Program-made: the position numbers and the translations under genes
Notes under the pieces: model-generated
The model's input: only the letters and a program-made list of their open reading frames with translations
Told to the model about the DNA's origin: nothing
Databases searched by the model: none
DNA from: Rhodopirellula sp.
GTDB lineage: Bacteria; Planctomycetota; Planctomycetia; Pirellulales; Thermoguttaceae
Length of the DNA stretch: 64,000 bases
Direction: 5' to 3'
Assembly (NCBI GenBank): GCA_012728855.1
Contig: JAAYEH010000366.1
Location: 1 to 64,000 of the forward strand
Part shown: positions 41,920 to 50,151 of the stretch, in pieces
How the letters are laid out: the number at the start of each line of letters is the position of its first letter
Position numbering within the stretch: the stretch's first letter is position 1

Positions 41920-43773
41920 TTAATCGGTTTCGGGAAAGATCATCGCGTCGGCAAACGCCCATTGAAATCCATGGTCACTGGCCAGATCGACGTGTTCGGT
42001 TTGCCGAGCTATCGCTTCGGCAGCGGCGCGAGCCGACGCCGACACGGCGACCAACCGGGCGCCGGCCAGTGACGTATTGCCTTCGTATCGTATCCGTTTG
42101 GGATCGATTTCGTTCGGTAATAGCCCGATTCGTTGCGCGTTTCGTCGCCGAATGAAGTTGCCGAATCCCCCGGCGATCAACACCTGCTTCAAGTCGCGAG
42201 GCTCCAGGCCGGCACGGCGAAGGAGGATGACGATGCCGGCCCGAATCGCCCCGCTCGCCAACTGCAACTGGCGCACGTCTCGCTGACTGACCACGACGGG
42301 CCTGCCCGTGCCGGTCTCGGCTTCGCCGGCCACGAGAAATGCCGTCTGGTTTTCGTAACCGATGACTCGCCGTCGAAAATCGGCAGGGATATCGTCCGGC
42401 AACTGCCCGGGAGCCGACATGCGGCCTTCCGGACTGATGATGCGATGCCGCAACATTTCCGCCGCCAGATCGATCAGTCCGGATCCGCAAATGCCGACGG
42501 GAGGCACATTGCCGATCACGTCGAAGCTGAGGACTTCGTTGCCGGCAACTCGTTCGATCGCTCCGCGCGCTCCGCGCATGCCGTGTTCGATTCTCGCCCC
42601 TTCGAAGGCGGGGCCCGCGGCGGCGGCGGCAGCCGAGAGCTTGCCGCCGGCCATCAGCACGATTTCGCCGTTGGTGCCGATGTCGACCAGCAGGCATGGT
42701 CCTTCGGCGTCGAGCAGCCCCGTGGCGAGAATCCCGGAAACCGTGTCGCCGCCGACGAAGCCGCCGATCACCGGGGCGACGTAAGCGCGGCCGCGCTGAT
42801 GGATATGGAGTCCCAAGTCGCGGGCGTGAACGAGCATTCCTCGGCCCGTAGCCGGCACGAAGGGAACCTCGCCGAGCCACCGCGGATCGATCGCCAGCAG
42901 CAACTGCTGCATCGTCGTGTTGCCGGAGAACGTCGCTTCATAAATCTGGTCGCGAGCAATGCCGGCTTCGTCGGCCATTTCCGCGATCATCGCGTTGACC
43001 GCCGCGATCACCATCTGCTGCAGTTCCGCCAATTCCGCCGGCCCCTTTTGGCTATGGAGGATCCGCGTCAGAACGTCGTCGCCGATCCCGGTCTGCGGAT
43101 TCAGACGCGAGGCGAGAGCCATCTCCTGCCCCGTGCTCAGATCAAGCAACATGCCGACAAGCGTAGTGGTGCCGATGTCGAAAGCCAAGGCGCAGGCGGG
43201 CGATTCCGCGTTTCCCCTCTCGAAACCGATCAATTCCCGGTCGGCCAAAATCGCCGTGCCGCGGAATCCTGCGTCGCGGAGCCGGCCCGGCAACTGGCGC
43301 GCAAAATCCAGCCCGATATCGAACGGGCCCAGTGCGTGTTCCAGCCGGATGAGATCGGCCTCATCGTTTCGACGGTCCGGCGCCGGCAACTCGACATATT
43401 GCTTCCGAACCGTTGGCGCCAAGGCAGTTTCGGCCGTGCCTCGAATTTCCTCGAGAATCTTATGATACGATGCCAGCAGGGATGTGTCGGGGATCTCCAC
43501 CGTAATCGGCCCGCGGATGATGGTCTGACAGGCCAGCCGCCAACCGCTCGCCAAGTCTTTCTGAGAAAAGAATTTCTGCTCCGCCGCGCCGGGTTCGCCC
43601 AATCCTCGGCGTATCCGTACGCGGCACTTTCCACAAATCCCTTCGCCACCGCAGGGGAGATCCAACGCGATGCCGGCGCCGGCGGCAACGTCGATCAGAC
43701 GGGTGCCCGAGGCCGCCCGCACCGTTTTGCCCATCGGCTGGAACGTAACCGGCGTCTCGGTTCCGAGCATCAT
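41920..43773 (-). CDS. RACo-type corrinoid activation protein (2Fe-2S plus ASKHA ATPase)
   Basis: This 617-residue protein reactivates Co(II)-corrinoid methyltransferase subunits by ATP-dependent reduction. The N-terminal 2Fe-2S domain carries Cys41, Cys47, Cys50 and Cys82 (LPCGGEGICGKCRVRI and RLACQT), the plant-ferredoxin spacing. The remainder matches the DUF4445 ASKHA domain: LAFDIGTTTLVGMLLDLSTG, GGFVGGDTVSGILATGL, LLVDIGTNGEIVLMAGGKLS and VLIAGGFGNFIRRRNAQRIG. It is normally found with corrinoid-dependent methyltransferases, but none is encoded nearby. Its ATG overlaps the LysR stop by ATGA, so it is translationally coupled to its likely regulator. Cytosolic. Confidence 0.9.
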   Translation of the reverse strand: MMLGTETPVTFQPMGKTVRAASGTRLIDVAAGAGIALDLPCGGEGICGKCRVRIRRGLGEPGAAEQKFFSQKDLASGWRLACQTIIRGPITVEIPDTSLLASYHKILEEIRGTAETALAPTVRKQYVELPAPDRRNDEADLIRLEHALGPFDIGLDFARQLPGRLRDAGFRGTAILADRELIGFERGNAESPACALAFDIGTTTLVGMLLDLSTGQEMALASRLNPQTGIGDDVLTRILHSQKGPAELAELQQMVIAAVNAMIAEMADEAGIARDQIYEATFSGNTTMQQLLLAIDPRWLGEVPFVPATGRGMLVHARDLGLHIHQRGRAYVAPVIGGFVGGDTVSGILATGLLDAEGPCLLVDIGTNGEIVLMAGGKLSAAAAAAGPAFEGARIEHGMRGARGAIERVAGNEVLSFDVIGNVPPVGICGSGLIDLAAEMLRHRIISPEGRMSAPGQLPDDIPADFRRRVIGYENQTAFLVAGEAETGTGRPVVVSQRDVRQLQLASGAIRAGIVILLRRAGLEPRDLKQVLIAGGFGNFIRRRNAQRIGLLPNEIDPKRIRYEGNTSLAGARLVAVSASARAAAEAIARQTEHVDLASDHGFQWAFADAMIFPETD

Positions 43774-44687
43774 GCTTCCTTTTCCGCCAAAACGGGATCG
43801 ACATCTTGCTGGATTTCCGCCAGCAGCTCTACGAATTTCGTCGCCGTCGGCGTGAATACCTTGCGGTGCCGGTGGATGATGCCGACCGGGCGCTGCAATT
43901 GCGGCGCGATCAGACGGATCGCCGCCAACCGGCCGCTTGCCGTTTCACGTCGAACGGTGGGTTCCGGCAAGATACTGATGCCGGCACCGATCTCGATCGC
44001 CTGCTTGATCGTTTCAATGTTGTCAAATTCCATCACGACCCGTACGGAAACCGAACGCTGACGCAAATAACGGTCGATTTCCTTTCGAATCGACAAATCG
44101 CGGTCGAATGTGACGAAATCTTCATCCTGCAAGTGCTCCGCGGTCACTGCCTTGCGCTCGGCCAGGTGGTGATCCGGATGGCAAACCAGCACCATCCGCT
44201 CGGAGCGGAGCGGGATCACGGCAAGCTCCGGCGAGGCAAGTGGATAAGAGACAATCCCCAGATCGACCTCGGAATTGAGAACGGCATCGAGAACCTTGTT
44301 GGGCCGCAGATATTCCAGTTGCACTTTGGCCTTGGGATAGCGCCGCATGAAGTCCTGCATGCACCGGCTCATGTCGTGCAATCCGACCGAGTAGATCGCC
44401 GCCACGCGGAGCAAGCCTGCAATGTCGCTGCGGAGGGATCGCACGCGGGCCTCGACCGAATCAAACACCTCCAGCACCTGCCGAAACCCTTCAAAACAGG
44501 CTTGGCCCTCCGGTGTGAGGACAAAGGGACGCTTGCTCCGGTCGACCAGTTGCACGCCGAAGTATTTTTCCATCCGGTGGACCGATTGTGTCGCCGCCGA
44601 CTGGCTCACTTCGTTGGCTGCCGCCCCACGAGAAAAACTCTGGTGCTGGACAACGTCGCAGAAAATCCTCAAGGTCTCCACGTTCAT
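43770..44687 (-). CDS. LysR-family transcriptional regulator
   Basis: This 305-residue protein has the LysR winged helix at residues 1-62 (MNVETLRIFCDVVQHQSFSR, SQSAATQSVHRMEKYFGVQL) and a periplasmic-binding-type effector domain (LLRVAAIYSVGLHDMSRCM, DLGIVSYPLASPELAVIPLR, AIEIGAGISILPEP). It probably activates or represses the downstream RACo gene, which it overlaps by four bases. Two LysR-type boxes sit across its own start codon, which implies autoregulation. The effector is unknown; the CysB/CbbR-like domain gives no clue. ATG at 44685-44687. Confidence 0.93.
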   Translation of the reverse strand: MNVETLRIFCDVVQHQSFSRGAAANEVSQSAATQSVHRMEKYFGVQLVDRSKRPFVLTPEGQACFEGFRQVLEVFDSVEARVRSLRSDIAGLLRVAAIYSVGLHDMSRCMQDFMRRYPKAKVQLEYLRPNKVLDAVLNSEVDLGIVSYPLASPELAVIPLRSERMVLVCHPDHHLAERKAVTAEHLQDEDFVTFDRDLSIRKEIDRYLRQRSVSVRVVMEFDNIETIKQAIEIGAGISILPEPTVRRETASGRLAAIRLIAPQLQRPVGIIHRHRKVFTPTATKFVELLAEIQQDVDPVLAEKEA

Positions 44688-44716
44688 AAGAATATCTTAT
44701 CATAAGCATGGCTTAT
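44686..44716. promoter_or_regulatory. Tandem LysR-type operators ATAAG-N5-CTTAT
   Basis: Two copies of ATAAG-N5-CTTAT occur at 44686-44700 and 44702-44716, in direct repeat with a 16-bp period. Each is a dyad and each satisfies T-N11-A, the LysR box rule. The first overlaps the LysR start codon, which suggests that binding blocks or tunes expression of the regulator and the coupled RACo gene. Confidence 0.7.
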
Positions 44717-44841
44717 TGCAAGAGAGGTGAATAATTCGCTGATTCAAGCCTCCGGTCAACCATCCGGCGCCTGCAGAAGGGGCAGGGGGATGTTAAAAGA
44801 TGGCCGCTGAAAGATGGGGTTGGACCAGGAGGTCGGGACGA

Positions 44842-45534
44842 TCAGGCCGTTCTCGCCGCGATATCCCACACCCATCCCATCCCGGCGATCCAGCGAAGCA
44901 GACCTGTGGCCAGCAAGTAGAAGGCGTAATGGAAGAAGGCGTTGCCTGGATCGAGATCAAGCGAGACATGCGCTGCCATGGTTCCGACGAACAGCAGCGG
45001 CGGGGCCACGAAAAACCAGGTCCAGATCTCATCGGTGAGCAAGCCCGCATCGGCGACGTAGGCGTAGGCGGCCCACAGCACCATATAGACGAGGGCGCAG
45101 ATCGCCGCGCGGATGTACAACGATTTCCCGGAATAGGGCTCCAAATCGTCATCGCGGAGAAACCAGTAGGCGGCAAGAACCAACGGAGGCGAGATCACGG
45201 CCAAGGCGGCAATTCGCGCCAGCAACAGATCCTGGAACGTGCTTCGCGCAAAATAAGCAACCAGCGCCGCCGCCAGCGCCGCCACGACAACGCCGACGAC
45301 CGCCCGCGGCGCGAGTTGCACCTTCTTGCGAGCGATCGGCTTGGTCAGCAGATGACCGCTCGTCGATCGACCGCCCCCCGAAAATTCCTCGGGGGCATGG
45401 ATCGTCACCTCCGGCCCCTTCTCCGGGATCTTGATGATCGCCTTGCAGGCGGGACAGGGACCGGTCTGGCCGGCAAATTGATCGCTGACCTGGAATCGTT
45501 TCTTGCAACCGGGGCAAACAACAGAGATCGCCAT
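44842..45534 (-). CDS. Zinc-ribbon membrane protein, 230 aa
   Basis: The N-terminus is a zinc ribbon (MAISVVCPGCKKRFQVSDQF, GPCPACKAIIKIPEK), a fold common in planctomycete MJ0042-type proteins. Residues about 75-230 hold five or so membrane helices (VVGVVVAALAAALVAYF, ALAVISPPLVLAAYWFL, AAICALVYMVLWAAYAYVAD). The loop DLDPGNAFFHYAFYLLATGL connects the last ones. No signal peptide, so the ribbon is cytosolic. It is separated from LysR by 154 bp on the same strand and from the ACT gene by 90 bp. Function is unknown. Confidence 0.78.
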   Translation of the reverse strand: MAISVVCPGCKKRFQVSDQFAGQTGPCPACKAIIKIPEKGPEVTIHAPEEFSGGGRSTSGHLLTKPIARKKVQLAPRAVVGVVVAALAAALVAYFARSTFQDLLLARIAALAVISPPLVLAAYWFLRDDDLEPYSGKSLYIRAAICALVYMVLWAAYAYVADAGLLTDEIWTWFFVAPPLLFVGTMAAHVSLDLDPGNAFFHYAFYLLATGLLRWIAGMGWVWDIAARTA

Positions 45535-45624
45535 GCGGTAACTCGCGGAAGAGATTGGCCAGCCAGCTATTGATAGTGTCCCACCGATGCACGCTGTGTC
45601 AAGCGGCGAAGTACGAAGGGTGAG

Positions 45625-46077
45625 CTATTCGTCTTCGACCAGATCCCCTTCGGTAATCATCGTGAAGCCTTTGGCGGCCAATGTCTCAAGCCCCATGTCG
45701 ATATGGTCCACCATCAGTGCTACCGCGGCACGGCCGTGCGGCCGGACGATGAGCGGATAAGCCTGGACGATGTTCACTTCAGCCTGCAACAGCGCGGTGC
45801 AGATTTGCAGAAGCGGCTGCGGGCTTTCCGGCAATTCCACGCCGATCAGATCGCTCTCGATAATCGCCAGGCCGGCCCGCTCCAGGATTTCACGGCCTTC
45901 TTCCGGATGGCTGAGCAGAAATCGCACGAAGGCGCATTCGGCCGCATCGGAAATGGAAAGGGCCACAATGCGAACCTTGCTCCCTTCGAACCGCCTCACA
46001 ACCTCCAGCAACTGCCCTACCCGATTTTCCAGGAAGACCGTGAACTGTCGGATCGAGGGGTAGTTCCGTCCGCGCAT
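45625..46077 (-). CDS. Tandem ACT-domain protein
   Basis: This 150-residue protein contains two ACT-like halves: RQFTVFLENRVGQLLEVVRR with the first, and LLQICTALLQAEVNIVQAYP with the second, each near a Gly in a VGQL or AEVN position as in amino-acid-binding ACT repeats. It probably binds an amino acid allosterically, without an attached enzyme domain. The ATG at 46075-46077 (MRGRNYPSIRQF) gives a clean start; an ATG at 46114-46116 (MSIDDTAGIG) or the frame start at 46194 are alternatives. Its partner is unknown, and there is no operon evidence beyond the neighbouring zinc-ribbon gene. Confidence 0.75.
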   Translation of the reverse strand: MRGRNYPSIRQFTVFLENRVGQLLEVVRRFEGSKVRIVALSISDAAECAFVRFLLSHPEEGREILERAGLAIIESDLIGVELPESPQPLLQICTALLQAEVNIVQAYPLIVRPHGRAAVALMVDHIDMGLETLAAKGFTMITEGDLVEDE

Positions 46078-46276
46078 GGTTGCAAAACCGATGCCGGCGG
46101 TGTCGTCGATGCTCATGGGCTCGCTCGCGCAAAAGGCAGGGGGGATGGGGTCCGAGCAACACCTAACGATAAGGGTTGAGCGGGCTTCCGTCAACTCCCC
46201 ATCGAATGCATGGCTTGGCGGGGCTATTCATGGGCGAACACGGACAGACGCCATAGAGACTTGTCCATCGCTGCAC

Positions 46277-46380
46277 TTAGAGCCTATCCCAGAACCGCCG
46301 GGGACTGGCTCATTTTGCGGAGTCTTCGGAGCAAAATGTGCCTGTCCCCCTCTCCGCCAAGGTTTTGGGATAGGCTCTTA
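46277..46380. repeat. Two-tier palindromic repeat overlapping a stop codon
   Basis: Outer arms 46277-46296 and 46361-46380 (AGCCTATCCC and GGGATAGGCT cores) agree at 18 of 20 bases. Inner arms 46300-46318 and 46331-46349 (GGGGACTGGCTCATTTTGC) agree at 17 of 19, with a 12-nt loop. The right outer arm includes the TAA stop of the 951-residue gene (46378-46380). It may act as terminator, or be a captured mobile repeat. Confidence 0.8.
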
Positions 46381-49233
46381 GGAAGCCTTTTCCAATACGA
46401 GGTGCCCATGCGCGGGGATATCGAGCTTCACCTTCCCCCCCGCCGCGTTAAATGGCTCGGGTTGGGGCGATTGGTTGCCGCCGGCGTGCAACGAGAGCGG
46501 ACCTTTCGCCCAGGGCAGCGTCGCCTCGAAGGTGTCTGCCGCGCCGGTGGGATTGTGAACAAGCAGCAGCCATCGTCCATTGGCATGTAGTTCCAGCCCG
46601 CGCAGGCCGCCGGGCAACGCAATGCGCCGCACGCTTTCAGCAGGCGCGCTTCCAGCGGGAAAGACCTCGACGGTGAAAAACTGCCGCGTACCCTTGGCGT
46701 AGGTCAACGGCTTCTGCTCGTCGGTCTCGATGCCGGCCTGGTCGCGGAGCACAATCTCCATGCTGCGGAATTTCTCGGACTTATCGATATAGAACGTCTC
46801 CGATCTCTCCGTAATCACATCGGCGTAGTTGTGTTCGTGAAGGCGGCAACGTAGCGCGCCGTACTGGAACAGGTCGCCCCCCTTACGGTCGATCTCCTTC
46901 TCGACGCCGAAGCGGATGCGGCCGTGGATGCTGTACGCCTGCTGGTCCGAGAGCGGCTCGATCTCGAGCACTCCCACGAGGCGATCGGGCGCGAGGATCC
47001 ATTGCTGATTGCCGGCCCAGTCGGTGAGCGTCGACTTGCCGCCCCAGGCCACATTCTGAATGCGATAGCACGTGGTCAGCGCGGCGAAGTCGTTGCCGAT
47101 CGTCACGGTGTTTCGTTCGTCTTGCGAAAGGTAGCGGCACTCGCGCCAGCGTCGGCAGTTCCCCTCGTCGGGCGTGCGGGGCTGGAGTCGGAACTGGTTG
47201 GTGACGACTTGCAGGGCGGCGTTGAGCGGGTAGCGCCGCGTTGGTTCGTCGACAACCATGCCGCCGACAAAAGTGTCTTTGCCCTGCTGGCCTTCGCCGA
47301 ATAGCCGCGCGGTGCCCGCGAAGCTCCAACGCCCGAAACGGCCGCGTGGGCCTTCGATGTTGCGGTCGTAGATGAGGAAGTTGTCGGGCAGCGGTTCGTC
47401 CTCGATCTCCGGCCGGTAAAGCGAGGCCGCGTAGATGGCGTAGTAACTGTCCGGCTTCTCCCAGCGGAGTTCGTCCTTGGCGACCCGTCGGTTCTGGGGG
47501 CACCCGGTCATGCCAGCGACGATCTCCGGGCCCAGCGGCGACAGGCCGCTCCAGTAGTGTTTCCAGAAGCAGTCGGTATAGTACTCGGGCACTCCGCCGG
47601 GTTCGATGTTGTAGGGATAGTAGGGGCGGCTCTTGAGCACCGTGTCGCGCGCCAACTCGCTGCCGGTGAGCTGCCAGTAGCGAGCCAGGTGCGCGACGTT
47701 GATCTGGTGGTACGTGAAGCACTCGTTCTGGAATCCGATGTAGGAAAACGCGCCGTCGGGATAGAGCACGTCGGCGGTAAGTTGGCAGAATCGCTCGGCC
47801 TCTTGGTGGTAGCGGGGGGAGTCGAACATCCGCGAGGCGAGTTCGAGCATGAGCATGTAGTGGACGTCCATGTTGGCGTAGTAGCACTCCGGCGGCTTAT
47901 TCTCGGCGCGTATGCCATAGCTCTTGATCTGGAACTCGGTGGCGACCTCGGCCGAAGCGAGCCACTCCGCCCGTTTGCTGGGTAGCACCAGGTCGGGCCA
48001 TGTCGCGGTGAGCAGCAGGTACGCCTCGAACGCGGGGACCAGGCAGAAGCGGTTGATATTCGGATCGTAGCCGTGGATCGCCTGCCGTCCGGGGTTGAAG
48101 TCGCCGTCGCGATGGTTCTGGAAGATGGCCTGCATCACTCGCAGCAGGCCGACGAGCAAGTCGGGGTTACCTGCGTAGGGACTGTCGGGACAACAGAGGC
48201 CCCAGGTGGCAACGTAGAGGCTGTTGCCCATGCTGCTGAAGGTCCAGGCGTTGTCGATCTGGTCGTAGCCTTCGGTTCCCTTCTTGTAACGCCTTGTGGA
48301 GTTGAGCACGGATCGGACGCGGCCCAACAGGCCCTGGGCATAGGGGTTGGTGTCGAAATCGTGTACCGGCGGCAACAGTTGCTTCGACGGCTCGACGCGG
48401 CGACCGATTTCTTTGCCAAGGGTCGCCTGAACGTCGGCAAGTACATCCCTGGCCGAGACGCCGAGCCCGGCGTCGAGCGACGCTCGCGCGTCCTCGATCC
48501 CCCAGGCGAGTACGGCCTTCTTGAGCTTCTCTTCGGTAGTGGTCTCGGTCAACTGTTCCACCGCCTTGGCAACGCCGTCGATCAGGGCAGCGGCCTGCTG
48601 GGCGGACTCGGCCTCCAAACGGCGCTGCTGATCACGGCGATCGACCTCCGCCACATCGAATTCGAGCGAAACGTCGTCCCACCACACGATACCCTCGGCA
48701 AAGAAATTGAACAAATCGAGATTGATGTGCGAGGCCCCGGCCGGCAGTTCAAATGCCAACGCGACCTTCTGCCATTGACCCGCGCCAGGTTCGCCGTAAG
48801 CTTGAAACACACCGCACTGCTCGCCCTGCTCGTCGACGGCGATGAGACGGGCCACGGGCCCTTTTTTCGCTTCGGCCGGCTGCCGGTCGCCGCGGCACCA
48901 AGCCTCGAAGACCCACGGCCCCGGAGCAACCGGGGGCCGGTACGAAAACGACCCCCGCTGCTCGTCGCTGCCGCACTCGATGCGAACGCTGGCCTTGCCG
49001 GTCCGCGCCACTTCGGTATCCCAAGCAACCTTGCTGCCGGTCTTCCAGTCGCCGCTCCGCCACGAGTCGGGCTGGTCGTTAGCGTCGAGATCGAGTTCGA
49101 AGCTCGCATTGGGCAGCGTGTTGGAACCATCGAGTAGTGGTTGGTTCAGCAGTTCCGGCAACGGTTTTTCCTGACCCAAGGCAACGCTGACGATCCAAAA
49201 CGAAATGCAGAAACAAGCGGCCGCTCGCATCAT
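46378..49233 (-). CDS. Secreted polysaccharide lyase-like protein, 951 aa
   Basis: A signal peptide (AAACFCISFWIVSVALG) precedes a jelly-roll module (about 35-195; NASFELDLDANDQPDSWRSG, IVWWDDVSLEFDVAEV), probably a carbohydrate-binding domain. A helical spacer leads to an alpha/alpha-toroid region (about 290-600; DNAWTFSSMGNSLYVATWGL, YYANMDVHYMLMLELASRMF, TYHQINVAHLARYWQLTGSE) and then a beta-sandwich (about 620-950; WSFAGTARLFGEG, GGKSTLTDWAGNQQWILAP). The layout resembles large heparinase- or hyaluronate-lyase-type enzymes, though no catalytic residue can be named with confidence. It acts outside the cytosol on an anionic polysaccharide, by inference. ATG 49231-49233 with a second Met next to it. 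Confidence 0.75.
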   Translation of the reverse strand: MMRAAACFCISFWIVSVALGQEKPLPELLNQPLLDGSNTLPNASFELDLDANDQPDSWRSGDWKTGSKVAWDTEVARTGKASVRIECGSDEQRGSFSYRPPVAPGPWVFEAWCRGDRQPAEAKKGPVARLIAVDEQGEQCGVFQAYGEPGAGQWQKVALAFELPAGASHINLDLFNFFAEGIVWWDDVSLEFDVAEVDRRDQQRRLEAESAQQAAALIDGVAKAVEQLTETTTEEKLKKAVLAWGIEDARASLDAGLGVSARDVLADVQATLGKEIGRRVEPSKQLLPPVHDFDTNPYAQGLLGRVRSVLNSTRRYKKGTEGYDQIDNAWTFSSMGNSLYVATWGLCCPDSPYAGNPDLLVGLLRVMQAIFQNHRDGDFNPGRQAIHGYDPNINRFCLVPAFEAYLLLTATWPDLVLPSKRAEWLASAEVATEFQIKSYGIRAENKPPECYYANMDVHYMLMLELASRMFDSPRYHQEAERFCQLTADVLYPDGAFSYIGFQNECFTYHQINVAHLARYWQLTGSELARDTVLKSRPYYPYNIEPGGVPEYYTDCFWKHYWSGLSPLGPEIVAGMTGCPQNRRVAKDELRWEKPDSYYAIYAASLYRPEIEDEPLPDNFLIYDRNIEGPRGRFGRWSFAGTARLFGEGQQGKDTFVGGMVVDEPTRRYPLNAALQVVTNQFRLQPRTPDEGNCRRWRECRYLSQDERNTVTIGNDFAALTTCYRIQNVAWGGKSTLTDWAGNQQWILAPDRLVGVLEIEPLSDQQAYSIHGRIRFGVEKEIDRKGGDLFQYGALRCRLHEHNYADVITERSETFYIDKSEKFRSMEIVLRDQAGIETDEQKPLTYAKGTRQFFTVEVFPAGSAPAESVRRIALPGGLRGLELHANGRWLLLVHNPTGAADTFEATLPWAKGPLSLHAGGNQSPQPEPFNAAGGKVKLDIPAHGHLVLEKAS

Positions 49234-49448
49234 GGTTCTCGTGGGAAAAGGGGGCGGGTATCAAGGTGGAGGGAGATTCGAGGCTCTCTGCGGAATCAAC
49301 GGGACTGACCCGAATTCTGACTTCCCCCCGCCCTTGACGCAAGCCCGGCCGCGTTCCAGCGAGTTGCAACGAACCTTGGAGTCGCGCTGGCGTTTGTTAT
49401 TTGGGCTTCCGCTACGACAAACGACGGCCGAACCGCAAGGTTGGCTCA
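49234..49448. other. Upstream region of the lyase-like gene
   Basis: No gene or recognisable site was seen. It should hold the promoter of the lyase-like gene. Confidence 0.4.
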
Positions 49449-49638
49449 TTAACCGATCTCAAGAAACAATTGGGGACCATCAAGAAGCAGGCGGTGCGCG
49501 TTCAATAGGTCGCGGCCGAGCAGTACCCAGGTTTCACCTGGGCTGGCGACAACTTCGACGATTTGTGAAGGCAGGTTGTGAACAGTCACTTGCACCGGGT
49601 AGGAAGGCATTCTTTGTGAGATAGCGGTAACGAATCAC
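49449..49638 (-). pseudogene. Truncated retropepsin-like aspartic protease
   Basis: The C-terminal half is clear: MPSYPVQVTVHNLPSQIVEV, VASPGETWVLLGRDLLNAHR, LLLDGPQLFLEIG and a TAA at 49449-49451. It matches the end of the small clan-AA (retropepsin-like) proteases found with DUF5678. The N-terminal start survives as VIRYRYLT (GTG 49636-49638, overlapping the upstream stop) but in another frame, and the catalytic D-T-G segment is deleted. About 63 codons remain of about 130. It is a decayed gene. Confidence 0.65.
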
Positions 49639-49943
49639 GGCTTGCCTCCGCGAGGCCATGCTTCGCGTCGAACGCCTGAACGGAAAACCGGACCCGACTC
49701 CTCGGTGACCAAGCCAACATGAATCGGCACTTTGCCGACTTTCGTTAGGACTCGTAGCGCCACGGCGAGCTTCTCGTCGCCGCTGTCCACGACCTGCCCA
49801 TTATGGATTGCGACCTAATGATCCCTGTAGGTGGTCCGCAACTGCCGCAGCAAACGCAAGAACGCTTGGTATTCGAATTCCCACTTACTATGGGGAGGAG
49901 TCGGGGCAATGACCGGGGCCGGTAAACGGATGGTCTCACTCAT
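49635..49943 (-). pseudogene. DUF5678-like gene with internal TAG
   Basis: The frame starts MSETIRLPAPVIAPTPPHSK, then FLRLLRQLRTTYRDH, hits TAG at 49815-49817 and continues VAIHNGQVVDSGDEKLAVAL, RVLTKVGKVPIHVGLVTEES to a TGA at 49635. Homologues have a Tyr where the TAG lies (DHYVAIH in my recollection of DUF5678). One point mutation would make the gene whole. It is followed with a GTGA overlap by the retropepsin remnant, the usual order of this pair. Confidence 0.65.
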
Positions 49944-50060
49944 GGTAACTACCCCCTTCTCGACTTTCGGTTCCTGCGTCTCTTGATTATATCGGCAGAT
50001 CATGGCCCTGCGAAAGCAGCCCGTCGAATGCCGTCAAAAATGCGGGGGGGCGGGATAGAG

Positions 50061-50136
50061 GGGGGCTGGTCCATGTTTTCTGCCAGCGGTTTTGCCTCAG
50101 CAAAGCGTCAATTGGCCGAAAAACGGACCAGCCCCC
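50061..50136. repeat. Inverted repeat GGGGGCTGGTCC
   Basis: GGGGGCTGGTCCATGTTTT (50061-50079) and AAAACGGACCAGCCCCC (50120-50136) are near-complementary arms around about 40 nt, with a partly paired interior. It lies 16 bp 3' of the slipin stop and may serve as its terminator. Confidence 0.65.
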
Positions 50137-50151
50137 GGACATCGGGTTGCA

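Noticed and set aside
42133-44061. 642-codon plus-strand frame
   Set aside because: It is antisense to the RACo and LysR genes, both of which show domain motifs.
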